From the NCBI GenBank assembly GCA_026008535.1, contig BRKX01000006.1, positions 44,256,664-44,320,663 on the forward strand: a stretch of 64,000 nt of DNA, given 5' to 3'. The notes under the pieces were generated by a model. It did not search any database. It had not been told where the DNA came from and saw nothing but the letters and a program-made list of their open reading frames with translations. This DNA is from Perilla frutescens. Lineage: Eukaryota > Streptophyta > Magnoliopsida > Lamiales > Lamiaceae. Each line of letters begins with the position of its first letter. The stretch's first letter is position 1. Made by a program: the position numbers and the translations under genes. Shown here piece after piece: positions 32,721-44,607 of the stretch.

Positions 32721-33657
32721 GTGTCAACATGGGAATCTAGCCACTTCAAATTTTAAAAAACTTTATTTAGCCACAAATTTTTAAAATTATTTATTTTATC
32801 CACCTTTACTAAAATACCCTTCAATTAATATTTTTTATCATTTTCATTTTTTTTAATTTGAAATAAAACATCACTTGTCTCTCTCTCCTCACTTTTTTCT
32901 TCTCTCTTCTCTCTCCTCTCTCTTCCTTCTTCTCTTTCCCCGTGAAGCTAGAAGAACTACCATTTCCGATGAAGATAGAAGAACTCCTCTGTACAATTTC
33001 AACAACCATTACAATCTTTGCTTTAATAAGAAGCCCACTCAACAATTTCAGCAACAACCACAATCATAAGTTAGGGATACTCAAATTGTTCTTACTGACA
33101 CCATTTACGACAACTGAAGGTGAGGTCGTCTTTCTTTCCAGTCGCTCAATTATTCAAGCACGGTTCCGATTCGAGAAAGGTAGAATGTCTGGTGGAAGGT
33201 CCAGTATAGTAGGTAGTAATCATCGACCCATCTTCATCTCGCCCTCCTCTTTCTACACGTGTTGCATTCTCTCCATATATCGTCTATCTCTATAATCTAG
33301 ATGGTGAACCTTAAGTCGCCGAAAAAAATGGTGACACGTAAGCTCCTGCACGCAACCCCGACGTGCTTGCTCCCGATGCACAACCTGACGAGCAGCTCCT
33401 GTGCGCAGCCCTACGTGCATGCTCCCGACGCCCAGCTACCTGCCCTGATGCGCAGCTGCCTGCGCGTAGCTCGGACGCGCAGCTGTCTACGTGCAGCCCC
33501 CTCGCATGTGCACAACCATCCCATCGTTCACGACTCTATCTCTTGCCTTCTTTCTCCCCTCCGGCTAGCAATGCATGGTCGCCATAAATAGCAGTTTGCT
33601 CACCGTTATTCGACAAGAACTCCGTCATTCTCGAGAAGATAATGCTGGAGACAAGTC
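32721..33657 (+). mobile_element. MULE2 left part (same family as MULE1), interrupted by the Sirevirus
   Basis: The left end (GTGTCAACATGG, then CTAGCCAC and TTTAGCCAC words, to about 32822) is a third copy of the MULE1 terminal repeat. Next come a CT-rich leader (32875-32940), possible short exon sequence (MKLEELPFPMKIEEL region, no known domain) and a GC-rich island at about 33335-33520 with repeated CGACGTGCTTGCTCCCGATG-like units. It stops where the Sirevirus 5' LTR starts. The right half should lie beyond position 64000. Confidence 0.65.
33335..33520. repeat. MULE2 GC-rich island with about 60-bp repeats
   Basis: Two imperfect repeats share the words ACGTGC(T/A)TGCTCCCGA(T/C)GC and GCGCAGC. 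It is another GC- and CpG-rich block in the same MULE family. The overlapping ORFs are not supported. Confidence 0.55.
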
Positions 33658-34675
33658 TATTGAGTGCTGTTTGACATTGATGTTTAATGTTGAATGCAAT
33701 GTCATACAGACTCCCTACGACATTATCTGTAACACTCGTCGTGACTAATCTTATCATTTTCTAGATTTTAGGATTTATTTTATTTAATAAAATTATATTT
33801 TATATATATCTTAGATTATGTATATATCCACGAAATAATTATTTTAAATAAATAGATATATACATATTAGATATATTATTATTTATAATAGAGTTTGACA
33901 AAGTCAAAACTCTACCTCCTATTTTTTAGGTTTCTTATTTTCTTTATTTAATCCTTTTTCTTTTTTCAGAATTTATATTGCTGGAAATTCAGAAAATAGG
34001 GATGAACGTGGGTTATCCTTTCAAACACACCATGGAGGCGGTTTTTCCCAAACACGATGGAGTGGTGATGAGGGCGGTTATCTTCAACCCACGTTCAAGA
34101 AAGATGAGATATGAGCCTTGTTCGATTCAAGTGAAGATTGCATATAAGGGATATGATCTACACTTGAAGATTTATTCAAGCACAAATCATCTTTCCGCTG
34201 TGTGTGAAGATTAAAGGGCTTGAGTCACAAACTTAGCTTTAGATTTCGTTCTTCATTCCTTCTTCTTCCTTTGTTGTTGTTCAATCACTTCATGAGAATG
34301 GATTGTACAAGTTAGGATAGATAGTAAGGTTGTGAAATCACGGCTAGTTTGTCTACAAATTAACGGTAGGTTAATTTGTATTTTGAATTCGTTTTTGGTT
34401 GTAAACTAGAATAGGGTTCATGTATTTTGTTTGATATGTCGAGAGCTCAGCATTTGACATCATCAACTTAACAACTGTGTTGGCTCGTGGTATCATAATT
34501 TCACCTGTGGCAATCACATACATGTTGTGTGTGATTTAAAATTAATTCTCGTGTTATTACGTTTATATTTCTAGCATATTTATGTTAAGATAGTTGTGTT
34601 AACTATCTGTGATATTGAGTTTGATATTACGATTCTGTGTCTAATTTCAGTGTTTTTCGGCAACGAATTTCAACA
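33658..34675 (+). repeat. 5' LTR of the Sirevirus
   Basis: 1018 bp, starting TATTGAGTGC (first dinucleotide TA where the 3' LTR has TG) and ending CAACA before the primer site. By eye about 30-35 substitutions separate it from the 807 bases of the 3' LTR in view, mostly transitions. Confidence 0.9.
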
Positions 34676-34677
34676 AG

Positions 34678-34692
34678 TGGCATCAGAGTCGG
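34678..34692 (+). other. Primer-binding site of the Sirevirus
   Basis: TGGCATCAGAGTCGG, the initiator tRNA-Met type site (TGGYATCAGAG), two bases after the LTR end. Confidence 0.8.
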
Positions 34693-34740
34693 TACTTAAC
34701 ACACTAAGTATTCGATCCTTAGATTGCTGAACCACTGAAA

Positions 34741-36625
34741 ATGGATATTCAGATTAACCAGTGTCGTCCTCCGGCATTGGATAGTAATGGCAAGAATTAT
34801 GCTATGTGGAAATCGCGTATGAAGATGTATATCAAGTCCATCGATGAGAGGGCTTGGTTGGCCGCGAATGAAGAGTGGTCTCCTCCAAGGATGGAGGGAC
34901 CTAATGGAGTGTTCATTCTTACTCCAGAGACCCAATGGACTAATGATGATCGAATTATCTCCAACTTCAATTCGAGGGCACTCAATGCTATTTTTGTTTC
35001 GGAAGATGTTATGTGCTTCAAAATGGTGTGCAATTGCACCACGGCGTATCAAGTATGGAACATACTACAGGAACATTGTGAAGGGTCGATCAGTGTACGA
35101 CAAACAAAGCTCAGGCTACTCACTTTCATGTTCGAAACTCTGCGAATGTTAGAAGATGAGACTATTTCAATGTACACTGAATGACTGTGTGAAGTGTCCA
35201 ATGAGTCTACAGCTCTCGGATGTCCGATCTCGAATGAGAACATGGTAAGCAAACTTCTTCACACGCTTTAGGAGAGATTCAACATGAAAATCTCAGCTAT
35301 TGAAGAAGCTCACAGTGTATCAAACATGAGTTTGAGTGAGGCAGTGAGCATTCTACTCACGTTTGAGATAAATCTTGAAAATAAAAAATCAAATATCTCT
35401 TCCAAAGGAATTGCACTTCAGTCAGTGACATCAAGTTCGGATGTTCAACTTGATGTTGAAAACATTCAGGAGATTAATGAAGATGAGCCCCTGAGTATTG
35501 CACTACTCACCAAGAAGTTCAATACCCTTGTTCAATCTATGAAGAAAGGTTCACCTACCTTCAAACCACAAAGACGTTTTGATTCTCCCTCATCGACATC
35601 ATCTGGGTCGACAAAATCATCAAAGTCTCCAGATGATGCAGTAAAGGACATTGACTCAATTCAATGTAGAAGATGTTCTGGCTTTGGACACTATACCAAT
35701 GAGTGTCTTACTGTTCACATGAAGCAGAGGAGAAATTACAGTGCTGCCATGTTAAGTGACGAATCCGGTGATGAAGAAGCTGAAAAATAAACTATGTTGT
35801 TTGTGAAAGTCGATGATGACTTAGATGGAATGATTGATGCTTTAACCGACATAGATGATGGTGATTTCGACTATGATGTTAGTCTTGATCATGTGACCTC
35901 AGATGTTCCAAGCAATGTTATGGAGAATGTTACACAAGAAATCTCTAACATTCCTCCAAACACCACTAATTGGTATGAAATGACCTTGCTGGATGAATTT
36001 TACAACACTGCTGAAGTGTCTCAGGTGGAAGAAGACAAGTCCGATGTTAACCACCGAGAAGCTCTACAATAATTACACAAGGTTGTAGATGAAGTATGTG
36101 TCCAATGGGCTGAACAATCAAAGAAATTTGGAATACTCGTAGAAGAAAACCAAACTCTAAAGCAAAGGGTTCTGGACTTTGAAATTCGACTCACTAGAGG
36201 TGACCTTGAGCTGAATAAGTTGAGAAAGGAAGTAGAAACTGCTTCAAAAACTTTTCAACAACTCAATCAAGGAACGTCCACCCTAAACGAGGTTCTAACA
36301 TTGGGACAAACCACTAAAGCAGGTTTGGGATATGCTTCAAGTTCGTCAATGTCTATCTCTAATCCTATCAAGTTTGTCAAAGGAGAAAGTTCTAAGAATG
36401 TTCCAGTCAATGTTGACGGAAATATCAAACCTCATGTCAATGACAAGCCCAAGGAGAAGAAATATGTTTGTCATTATTGCCAAGAGCCTGGACACATCAA
36501 ACCGTATTGCTTCAAATATCATGATGATATAGCAACGAGAAAGATTGTCGTTGAAAATTCTTCTAAAACTTCCAAGAAGAAGAAAAGTTCGAAGAAGGCA
36601 AAGATTTCATGCAATGTTGTCTACA
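34741..36625 (+). pseudogene. Sirevirus gag, broken by stops
   Basis: Gag starts MDIQINQCRPPALDSNGKNY with a DUF4219-type segment, then a UBN2 region (to about 35280). A first zinc knuckle, CRRCSGFGHYTNEC, is at about 35664-35706 and is followed by an acidic stretch. A long coiled-coil-like region lies at about 36080-36260 and a second knuckle, CHYCQEPGHIKPYC, at about 36469-36510. The second knuckle plus coiled coil marks Sirevirus gags. Stops lie at 35182-35184 (TGA), 35269-35271 (TAG), 35788-35790 (TAA) and 36070-36072 (TAA). Apart from stops, the frame is almost continuous, so decay is recent. Confidence 0.88.
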
Positions 36626-39395
36626 TATCAGCTTTAGAAGTTTGAAGAAGTTAATTGAAGCTGATGCTGTTAGAGGTATTCCACCAGTAAAGATCAATCT
36701 TGATGTTGTTCGTAGTGTATGTCAGAAAGGTAAACATGTGAGATCTCCTAATAAAAATTCATCAGCTTGTCAAACCACAAAGTGCTTCGATCTGATTCAC
36801 ATGGATATCATGGGTCCAGTTGACATCAAAAGCATGAGTGGAAAAAGATTTATTCTGGTCATGGTGGATGATTTTTCGAGATTCACATGGGTTGAATTTC
36901 TGAAAGAAAAATCTGAAGCATTCAGAATGTTCAAGAAATTCTGCAGGATGGTGTCAAGGTAGCATGAGTTCAACATCAAGTGCATTAGAACAGATCATGG
37001 GCTCGAATTTGAGAACTTGATGTTTGACGAGTTCTGTGAAAAAAGAGGCATCATTCATGAGTTTTATGCACCAAAGACACCTCAACAAAATGGGGTGGTC
37101 GAAAGATAAAACCGAACTCTTCAAGAGATGTCAAGAGCGATGTTACTAGCTCAACGACTATCTAAGAAGCTTTGGGCTGAAGCAGTAAACACTGCTTGTC
37201 ACATCGGGAACAGAGTGATTCTTCGCCCGGGCAGAATAGAGACACCGTATGGACTTCTGAAGGCCAAAAAGCCCAATTTGAAGTATTTGCATGTCTTTGG
37301 ATGTGTATGTTACATTCTGAATGACAGGGATCATTTGGGAAAATTTGATTCCAAAATCGACAAAGGAATTTTCTTGGGATATGCATCTGACAGTCGGGCA
37401 TACCGTGTGTTTAATCTCAGGACAAAAATAGTCCAAGAATCAATTAACATTGTTTTTGATGATCACACAGGCATCGCTTCAAAATCTGAAGAGGATGAGT
37501 TGATTGATCTTATTGACACAAGTGAAATGTCAAGTGATCAGACTGGAAGTGATGTTGAGAACAAGACATCCACTGAGAATGTCAAAGTGAATGTTCCATA
37601 GAATGATGAAGTTCCAGTCAAAACACCATCATCAACATGCACTTCAGACAGTGAAGACGATCAATTGGTGAATACCGAAGATGAACCAAGAAATGATCCT
37701 TCAAGTCGAATTCGGAAGAATCATCCAGATTCACAAATCATTGGTGATCAATCCGAAGGAGTTCAAACCAGAAGCAAGAACTCAGAGGAATACAAAGAAA
37801 TGTTGAAACTAGTATGCATGTCCTCTTTAAATGTTTATATGTCAAACACTTGTTTTCTGTCTAACATTGAACCGAAAAACATTAAAGAAGCCCTTATTAA
37901 TAATATTTAGATTAATGCTATGCATGAGGAACTAAATCAGTTCGTAAGAAACAATGTATGGGAATTAGTTCCGTGACCTAGAAATAAAAATGTAATTGGG
38001 ACAAAATGGATTTTCAAAAATAAAATGGATGAGGCTGGCAATGTTGTCAGAAACAAAGCTCGTCTAGTGGCTCAAGGTTATACCCAAGTTGAAGGGGTAG
38101 ACTTTGATGAAACATTTGCTCCGGTTGCAAGGATTGAATCCATTCGTCTTTTATGTGCAATTGCATGTTATGTGGGTTTTACTTTACATCAAATGGATGT
38201 TAAAAGTGTTTTCTTGAATGGTTATCTTAACGAAAAAGCATATGTCGAACAACCTAAGGGGTTCGAATGCCATGAGAAACCTTTGCACGTATTTAAGCTC
38301 AAAAAGGCTTTGTATGGTCTCAAACAAGCCCCTAGAGCATGGTATGCTAGACTGACTGATTTATTGCTACAAATTGGTTTTTGCAAGAGGTCAAGTTGAT
38401 AGAACTTTGTTTATCAAGAAAAATAAAAAACATATTACTGTTGCTCAAATCTATGTTGATGACATTTTTTTTGGTTCAACTTGTACTAATCTGCTCAAAG
38501 ATTTTGTAGACTCAATGTGCAACATGTTTGAAATGAGCATGGTTGGAGAGCTCAACTATTTCCTTAGTCTACAAATCAAGCAAGATAAAGATGGGATCTT
38601 CATTTCTCAAAGCAAATATGCTAAAGGATTGGTCAAGCACTTTGGATTAGAAAATGCTAAACCTATGAAGACGCCTATGGGATCTTCTGAAAAGTTGAGC
38701 AGAGATGATGTTGGTAGCAATGTTAATTCTACCATGTATAGAGAAATAATATGAAGTTTATTGTACTTAACAGCTAGTCGTCCAGACATTATGTTTAGTG
38801 TTGGTGTTTGTGCGAGATATCAATCTCAGCCCAAAGAATCTCATCTTAAAGTTGTTAAAAGAATCATTCGCTATGTCTCTGGAACAATTGGGTTTGGTAT
38901 TAAATATTGCAAGAGTTCTAACATTCATCTTGTAGGCTTTAGTGATTCCGATTGGGCAGGTGATGTCGATGATCGGAAGAGCACTAGCAGAGGATGTTTC
39001 TATTTTGGTAACAACCTGGTTTCTTGGTCGAATAAGAAATAAAATTGTATCTCACTCTCCACCGCCGAATCAAAGTATGTTGCTGCCGCTAGTTGTTGCT
39101 CTCAACTATTGTGGTTAAATCAAATGGTACTTGACTATGGCTTGGCTAGTCCTTCGTTGACATTGTTATGTGACAATGTCAGTGCAAATTGAAATTTCGA
39201 AGAACCCAGTCCAACATTCTCGTACCAAATACATTGACATCAGACATCACTTTATCCGAGATCTTGTAGAATGAGATATCATCAAATTGGAATATATTTC
39301 TATAGAGAATCAAATTACCGATATCTTTACTAAGCCTTTGGATTTTGAAAGATTTTCTTCTCTAAGGAAATCTCTTGGAATGTGTATTTTTTAGT
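36626..39395 (+). pseudogene. Sirevirus pol with the protease region deleted
   Basis: After the gag knuckle the sequence jumps straight to the second half of the GAG-pre-integrase domain (FRSLKKLIEADAVRG ... CQKGKHVRS). The whole protease with its DSG motif and the first half of that domain are missing, a deletion near 36625. The integrase core follows (DLIHMDIMGP, IRTDHGLEFE, PQQNGVVER). Then come the RVT_2 domain with LDAF-type motif QMDVKSVFLNG and YVDD at about 38452-38463, and RNase H (SDSDWAGDVDD, STAESKYVAA, ITDIFTKPL). Stops or shifts: 36960, 37108, 37908, 37974, near 38375 and from 39040 on. Confidence 0.88.
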
Positions 39396-39612
39396 CATTG
39401 TTTGACACCCTGATGTTAAAGTGAATGTTATGGTCTTTAACATCAGGACACACTTTTTCATTCTGATTAAGTAAAACTATGGTGCGATGCTATAATTTTT
39501 TTATTGTGTATTAATTCATGAGAATGCATTCAATCATGACTCGTCCCCATTTTTTATTTGTCTCAGAATGTGTATTATTATTATTATTTAAATTCTAATA
39601 ATAAATAGTTAA

Positions 39613-39648
<36 letters not shown>

Positions 39649-39865
39649 TAAATTCTAATAATAAATAGTTAAATTGTGTTTGATAAGTGTATATACTTAT
39701 CTGCATATCTTATGATATGATAAGAGAGATAGTGAGATATATCGCTTTCATTATTTAAAAGAAGAACTTTTTGTCTTTCTTTCTCATCAGATTCTCTCTC
39801 TCTCTCTCTCTAGCGGTTCTTCTTCCCCGCTTCTTCAATTTTTTTTTTCTTTTTCACCTTCATCA
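39396..39865 (+). other. Sirevirus spacer between pol and the extra ORF, with ATT microsatellite
   Basis: No gene. An ATT trinucleotide tract at about 39575-39650 has a TAAATTCTAATAATAAATAG unit on each side. A CT-rich stretch (39779-39815) and a leader-like sequence precede the ATG at 39866, which might serve a spliced or separate transcript. Confidence 0.5.
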
Positions 39866-40573
39866 ATGACGGATCAAAATCTATATCACGCCATGATGAT
39901 GATGCTGAAACAAATGATGGAGATGTCTCAAGGCTCTCCATCATCTGCCTCAACACCAGTACCAATAGTAAACCCTATGCTTCTCCAAATGCATGTGCTT
40001 GGAGATCCTTCAAATCCAATTGATCCAAACTCATCTTCTCATCTGCACTCTCTCTCAATGACGGCGAAGTCCACTTCTCCGATTAGGAAGTCAAAACGAC
40101 TCCATAGTGATGTTACTGAAAATCCAGAAGTCGCCTCTTCCTAGAAAGTAAGAAAGGAATGGTCTAAAGCCTCCTCGTGGTCTCTACGAGATGAATCTGC
40201 CTTTTCTGTAGAACAATCTCCCTCTCCTCTTGCTGGTGATGTCACAAAAGGTGTCACTCCCACTGCTGCTCCCCTGGACGAGGACTATGACATCGACGCT
40301 GACTCCCATCTTGATGTTTCCCAAGCCTTCAGTAAGATTTTCTATTCTGAAGAAGCTAAGAAATCACATGCTCTTTTTGTTAAGAGAACTCTTAAAGTTG
40401 AGAAAATGATAGATGTTCTTAGCTTTAAGTAATATGGGATGGATACATTTCTTAAAGAAAGAGGTCTGTGGAAATCGGTTACGTCTTTGATGTCATATGA
40501 TCCTGATGTTATTCATGAATTTTATGCTAACATTATTCCGGGTATGGGAGATCCTGCAAAACTGTGTTTTGGA
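39866..40573 (+). pseudogene. Extra post-pol ORF of the Sirevirus, N-terminal part
   Basis: The frame starts at ATG 39866 (MTDQNLYHAMMMMLKQM) and continues to 40573 with TAG at 40142-40144 and TAA at 40430-40432. After an acidic, Ser/Pro-rich region comes SEEAKKSHALFVKRTL ... FLKERGLW ... DVIHEFYANI. This order (a charged F-x-x-R segment, a helix, then an EFYAN motif) is that of a plant-specific family annotated as putative plant transposon protein (I believe Pfam PF20167). CACTA1 interrupts it after codon GGA (40571-40573); the reading frame resumes at 52490. Confidence 0.72.
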
Positions 40574-41490
40574 CTACAAGAAATTGAAGTTTTAGCCACA
40601 CATAAATTTGCCACACATAATAATGTGTGGGCATTTAGCCACACATAATTATAAAATGTGTGGGTGAATTGATTTGACACTTTTATTTACCTTTTCACAT
40701 TTAATATGTGTGGTTAAAATATTTTAATCACATCTGCATTTTAGCGAATGAATTCCAAATTGATTTTAATTTTTTTATGATTATGTGGCATTTTATTTTA
40801 TTTTTTATTTTTTTAGAGAAATTTTTTAAAATAAATAATTAACCACACATAATTAATAGCTATGTACATGTGTGGGTAAAAGGCAAAATAAAATTTTTGG
40901 CAGGATGTTCATGCAGATTCCTTTAAATTATTTATACCTACGTGGCATTTTCAAATAAATATTTTTTTTATATAATTTAAAAAATAAATTATTAACCACA
41001 CATAGTTATTAATTATGTATATGTGTAGGTAAAAATAAAATCGAACGCAACACTTCCAAATTATTTTTAAATTATTTTATGCCTATGTGGCATTTTAAAA
41101 TAAATATTTTTTATAAAATTTAAAAATGATTAATTAACTACACATAATTATTAGTTATGTAAATGTGTGGGTAAAAGGCACATGCACAATTTTGGCGGAA
41201 ATGGTTTGTGATTTCTTTCAATATTTTTATTTCTACGTGACATTTTAAAACAAACAATTTTTTAATTAAAAAAAATTTAACCACACATAATTACTAGTTA
41301 TGTAAATGTGTGGGTAGAAGGCATATTAAATTTTTTTGCACAGTGTGGTTTATTTGTCTTCTTCTTTTCAATATTTTTATTCCTATGTGATAATTAAAAA
41401 AATTATAAATTATTTTTCAATAAATAACTAACCACACATAAGTACGTAGTAGATATTTATGTGTGGGTGACACATGTAAATTTTGGGCAT
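40574..41490. repeat. CACTA1 left subterminal repeats
   Basis: CCACACATAA and its complement TTATGTGTGG recur many times. From about 40842 the units are near-palindromes of about 40 bases (AACCACACATAATT ... ATGTGTGGGTAAAA) spaced roughly 140-150 bases apart, near 40842, 40994, 41137, 41278 and 41430. In CACTA elements such motifs are bound by the TnpA-type protein; that role is inferred here. Confidence 0.8.
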
Positions 41491-42211
41491 TGTTTAACAC
41501 CCTCCCCTAGCTTTGCATGATTTGGGCATGAAATCAAAATAATTTCCAGGTTATATGTGTATAGTTAATTACTTAAATGAATAATTCACATAAGCTAATT
41601 AAAAAAATATTTATCAATTTTTAAAATATTTCGAAAGAATGAAATCATATGACTCCAAAGAAATAACTAATTACTTTATTTAATGTACCACATAAGTACC
41701 TAATTGAAAAAAAATTAACAATTGTTAAAATATCTAGAAAAAAGGAAATCATGTAAGTCCAAACATGTATAATTAGTAATTACGTGTCTAATAATTTTAA
41801 ATCATTTTCTTCATAAACATAAAAAAGTTGTAAAAAAAATTCGTTATATTAAAAAAAATAAGAAGTAACGCACATAATCTATAATCAATTACATAGCAAC
41901 CTATATGTTAGGGGAAAAATGAGATTTTTATCATGAAATTGAAAATTTAATAAAATTTATGAACCACAAACAATTGATAAAAATTTAAACGTAAATTAGT
42001 TATAAAAATTAAAATGAATCTAACACTATTAAAAATGTGACTTTTTAGTTCTCAATCATAAATGTCAACAATTAATGAAAATTGTCTGCTAAGCACAAAA
42101 CATCATTATCTACATCCAACTTAATAATTCTAAAGTCAAAATCTCAATGAATTGAAAATAAGTTAAAAAAAATAGATAAAAAGTATCACTACTGAAATTC
42201 AAAGAAAATAA
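41491..42211. other. CACTA1 AT-rich internal DNA
   Basis: No gene or clear repeat is seen between the left subterminal repeats and the 3' end of the Transposase_24 gene. Confidence 0.5.
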
Positions 42212-42613
42212 TCAACACAAATCCTCAGAATCATAGTCAAGATCATCAGCAGCAGGAGATGTACTAACATGAGAAGGTCCAGCATTGTGGTTTGATGGTA
42301 TATGTGGTATGGCAGAATGAGGCACAATATCTTTTTCAATCAATATTTGTCTCAACTTTTGAAAATCACCTTCAAGTGCTTCAAAACGAGACTTGTACTC
42401 ATGTAATTCATTGAGAACTTAATTATAAGTGGGACGACTCGAGTCATCACTACGCGTGTCTTGTGATTTACTAGGTGACCGCCCCCAGCCAAACAAACGA
42501 TTTGACTGGCGGCCTAGGACCAACTCCAAAATTGCTTTATCAGTCATTTTTTCTGGCGGGTTATCTCGTCTCAACTGCATCATTTCTTCCTGTTGAATAT
42601 AGTTTTTTTCATT

Positions 42614-42650
<37 letters not shown>

Positions 42651-44218
42651 TTCAAAATAAGGAGATACACCATTAACAACATATTTAAACGAAATCCACA
42701 TATTTTGAGAAACTAATGAACACTTAATAATCTATTGCATATATTTTTTTAAATAAAACCCTCAACAAGATTAAAAAAAAATCCAGTCGAATAGCCAAAT
42801 TCATTCAAGTTACGTTGTAGCGACCACTTTTAAATTTAGTTTTCAACTAACAATAATAGTGAATTATTTTAACAGCAATATTTACTTACGTATTTAGTTT
42901 CAAGCTCTTGTGCCGGCCAACCCTTTTCAGCATGATAATTTTGAATTCGCCATGTCTCTATTTGGCCCGTAGGAGCATCCAATTCAACTCCACGAGCAAC
43001 ATGATGGCATGCTGTAGTCTTCGAACCATTTCTTGTCTCCCATTTTCGCTCATTTCTAGATTCAGCATTCTTTTGTGCGCGTTCCTTTAAGGAAATGATA
43101 AATTAATTGCAAATACAAAAAGTAATAAAATAAGACATGTTAGATTCATTGTAAAGTTAAATTATTAAATGCATTACCTTGTATGAAGGATCAGACCAAA
43201 GATCACAAAGATAATCCCAATCCACTTTGCTAACCTCGTCATTGCCGGTACTCTTAGCGTTAATTAGGTCTTCCTCTCCTCCAATTTTCTTAAAGTGAGC
43301 ATGCAATTTATATTTGTATCCTTTCCATGCTTTTGTCATTTGACAATCAATCACTTCTTGTACTTTTTTATCCTCAACATCAATATCGAAAAGTGTCTGC
43401 AAAATTTATAAAGACATTTTAGATTTTCAGTTAATCGTGTCACAATAGTTTTCAACTTAATTATATAAAAAAAACTTACAAGAAGTTTTTGCCGAAGTGG
43501 TGCCCTAACCTCTAAAGGCACATATCTCCACTCTTTGTATTGTAAGCTACAGTCCTTACGTACAATGTAACCAATTTCATTGTTGAAGGCCTCTGCATTG
43601 TCACATGTTGCTAGCCTTAATGAAAAATTAAATTGCACAGTCAATCTACCCTTAGCACTTCTCATTGCTTCTCGAGCACCTTGACCACAAGTAATCCCAC
43701 GCACATTAGAATGCCTTGTTGATTCCACATTTACAAGTGTTGATCCAATTGAGGCTGATTGTGTCGCCGCTGAAAAACATTAAATATAAAAATTATACAA
43801 GTTACATAGATACCATGCACTTAAATAGTTTTTCTTATTAAAATAAATTGGTAATCTACTAATCATTTTCTATTTCTGTTACTAGTGGGGAGATATCTAT
43901 ACATAAATATCGACAAGTTAGACAAAAATTAATGTAAGCAACTAAATTCTTATGAAGTTTGTGATGATATTAATAGTTTTTTTATGTATATACTGACCAA
44001 CTGGTGGTTGCATAGATGCAGACGAGTCTGTGAAAGAAAAAAAAATTAGACATTTTATTTGCTTAAATGCAAAAAATTAAAAATGAAGAAGTAATAATGT
44101 GTTTTTTTCATATCTAACCAGAATGCAATATGGTGGAGGGAGCAACAAGCTCCGTGCCACGTTCGCCGCGTCCACTGCGCCCGCCACGTCCACCATGTCC
44201 ACCTCTTCGATTAGCCAT
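42212..44218 (-). pseudogene. CACTA1 Transposase_24 (TnpA/Ptta-like) gene, one internal stop
   Basis: This second CACTA gene probably encodes the DNA-binding partner of the TNP2 transposase. On the minus strand I read exons at about 44218-44119 (starts MANRRGGHGGRGGRSGRGER), 44028-43999, 43770-43482, 43397-43179, 43085-42893 and 42595-42212. All have GT-AG borders. The conserved plant Transposase_24 part covers exons 3-5 (CDNAEAFNNEIGYIVRKDCS; DWDYLCDLW; KNAESRNERKWETRNG). The last exon is interrupted by TAA at 42419-42421, after which 68 codons remain open (HEYKSRFEALEGDFQKLRQ, a coiled coil). The gene is divergent from the TNP2 gene 390 bases away. Confidence 0.8.
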
Positions 44219-44607
44219 GTAATGACTGTATCTTATTCATAAAAAGTTTGGATAATTACAATAAAATTAATAAACTTAAATTTATATTATAATAATATAA
44301 TTTAATAGATTTAATTTGTAAAATAAGTCATGGAATTCCATTAAAAATAAAAAAATGAAAAAGCTTAAAAAAATGAAACAAATAAACTCATTCAAAGGTA
44401 GAATTAAGGATTGAGATCCTCTATTGTGGGTCAAAACGCAGCACCTGCACGAGGTGCTTAAAATTGCACCATTTTAGTCAAATACTTATAGTGCAACTAC
44501 AAAGGATCAACAGATTAAAAAAAAACTAAGGTCAAATTTAATCTTTTAAAAATTAATTAACCTCAGTTTTACTACTCAAAGTTGAACAAGTAATTTACTA
44601 GCGAGAT
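44219..44607. promoter_or_regulatory. CACTA1 divergent intergenic region
   Basis: AT-rich 390 bases between the two divergent genes, which could hold a shared promoter. I saw no clear TATA box. The N-terminal TNP2 exon expected here (Transpos_assoc domain) is missing, so part of the region may have been deleted. Confidence 0.45.

Noticed and set aside
33978..34214. 78-codon ORF inside the Sirevirus LTR, open in both LTR copies (63516-63752)
   Set aside because: Both copies descend from one sequence, so shared openness is expected. Nearly all differences between them change the amino acid (for example Pro/Ser, Arg/Cys, Tyr/Cys, Gly/Glu), so nothing points to selection for protein.
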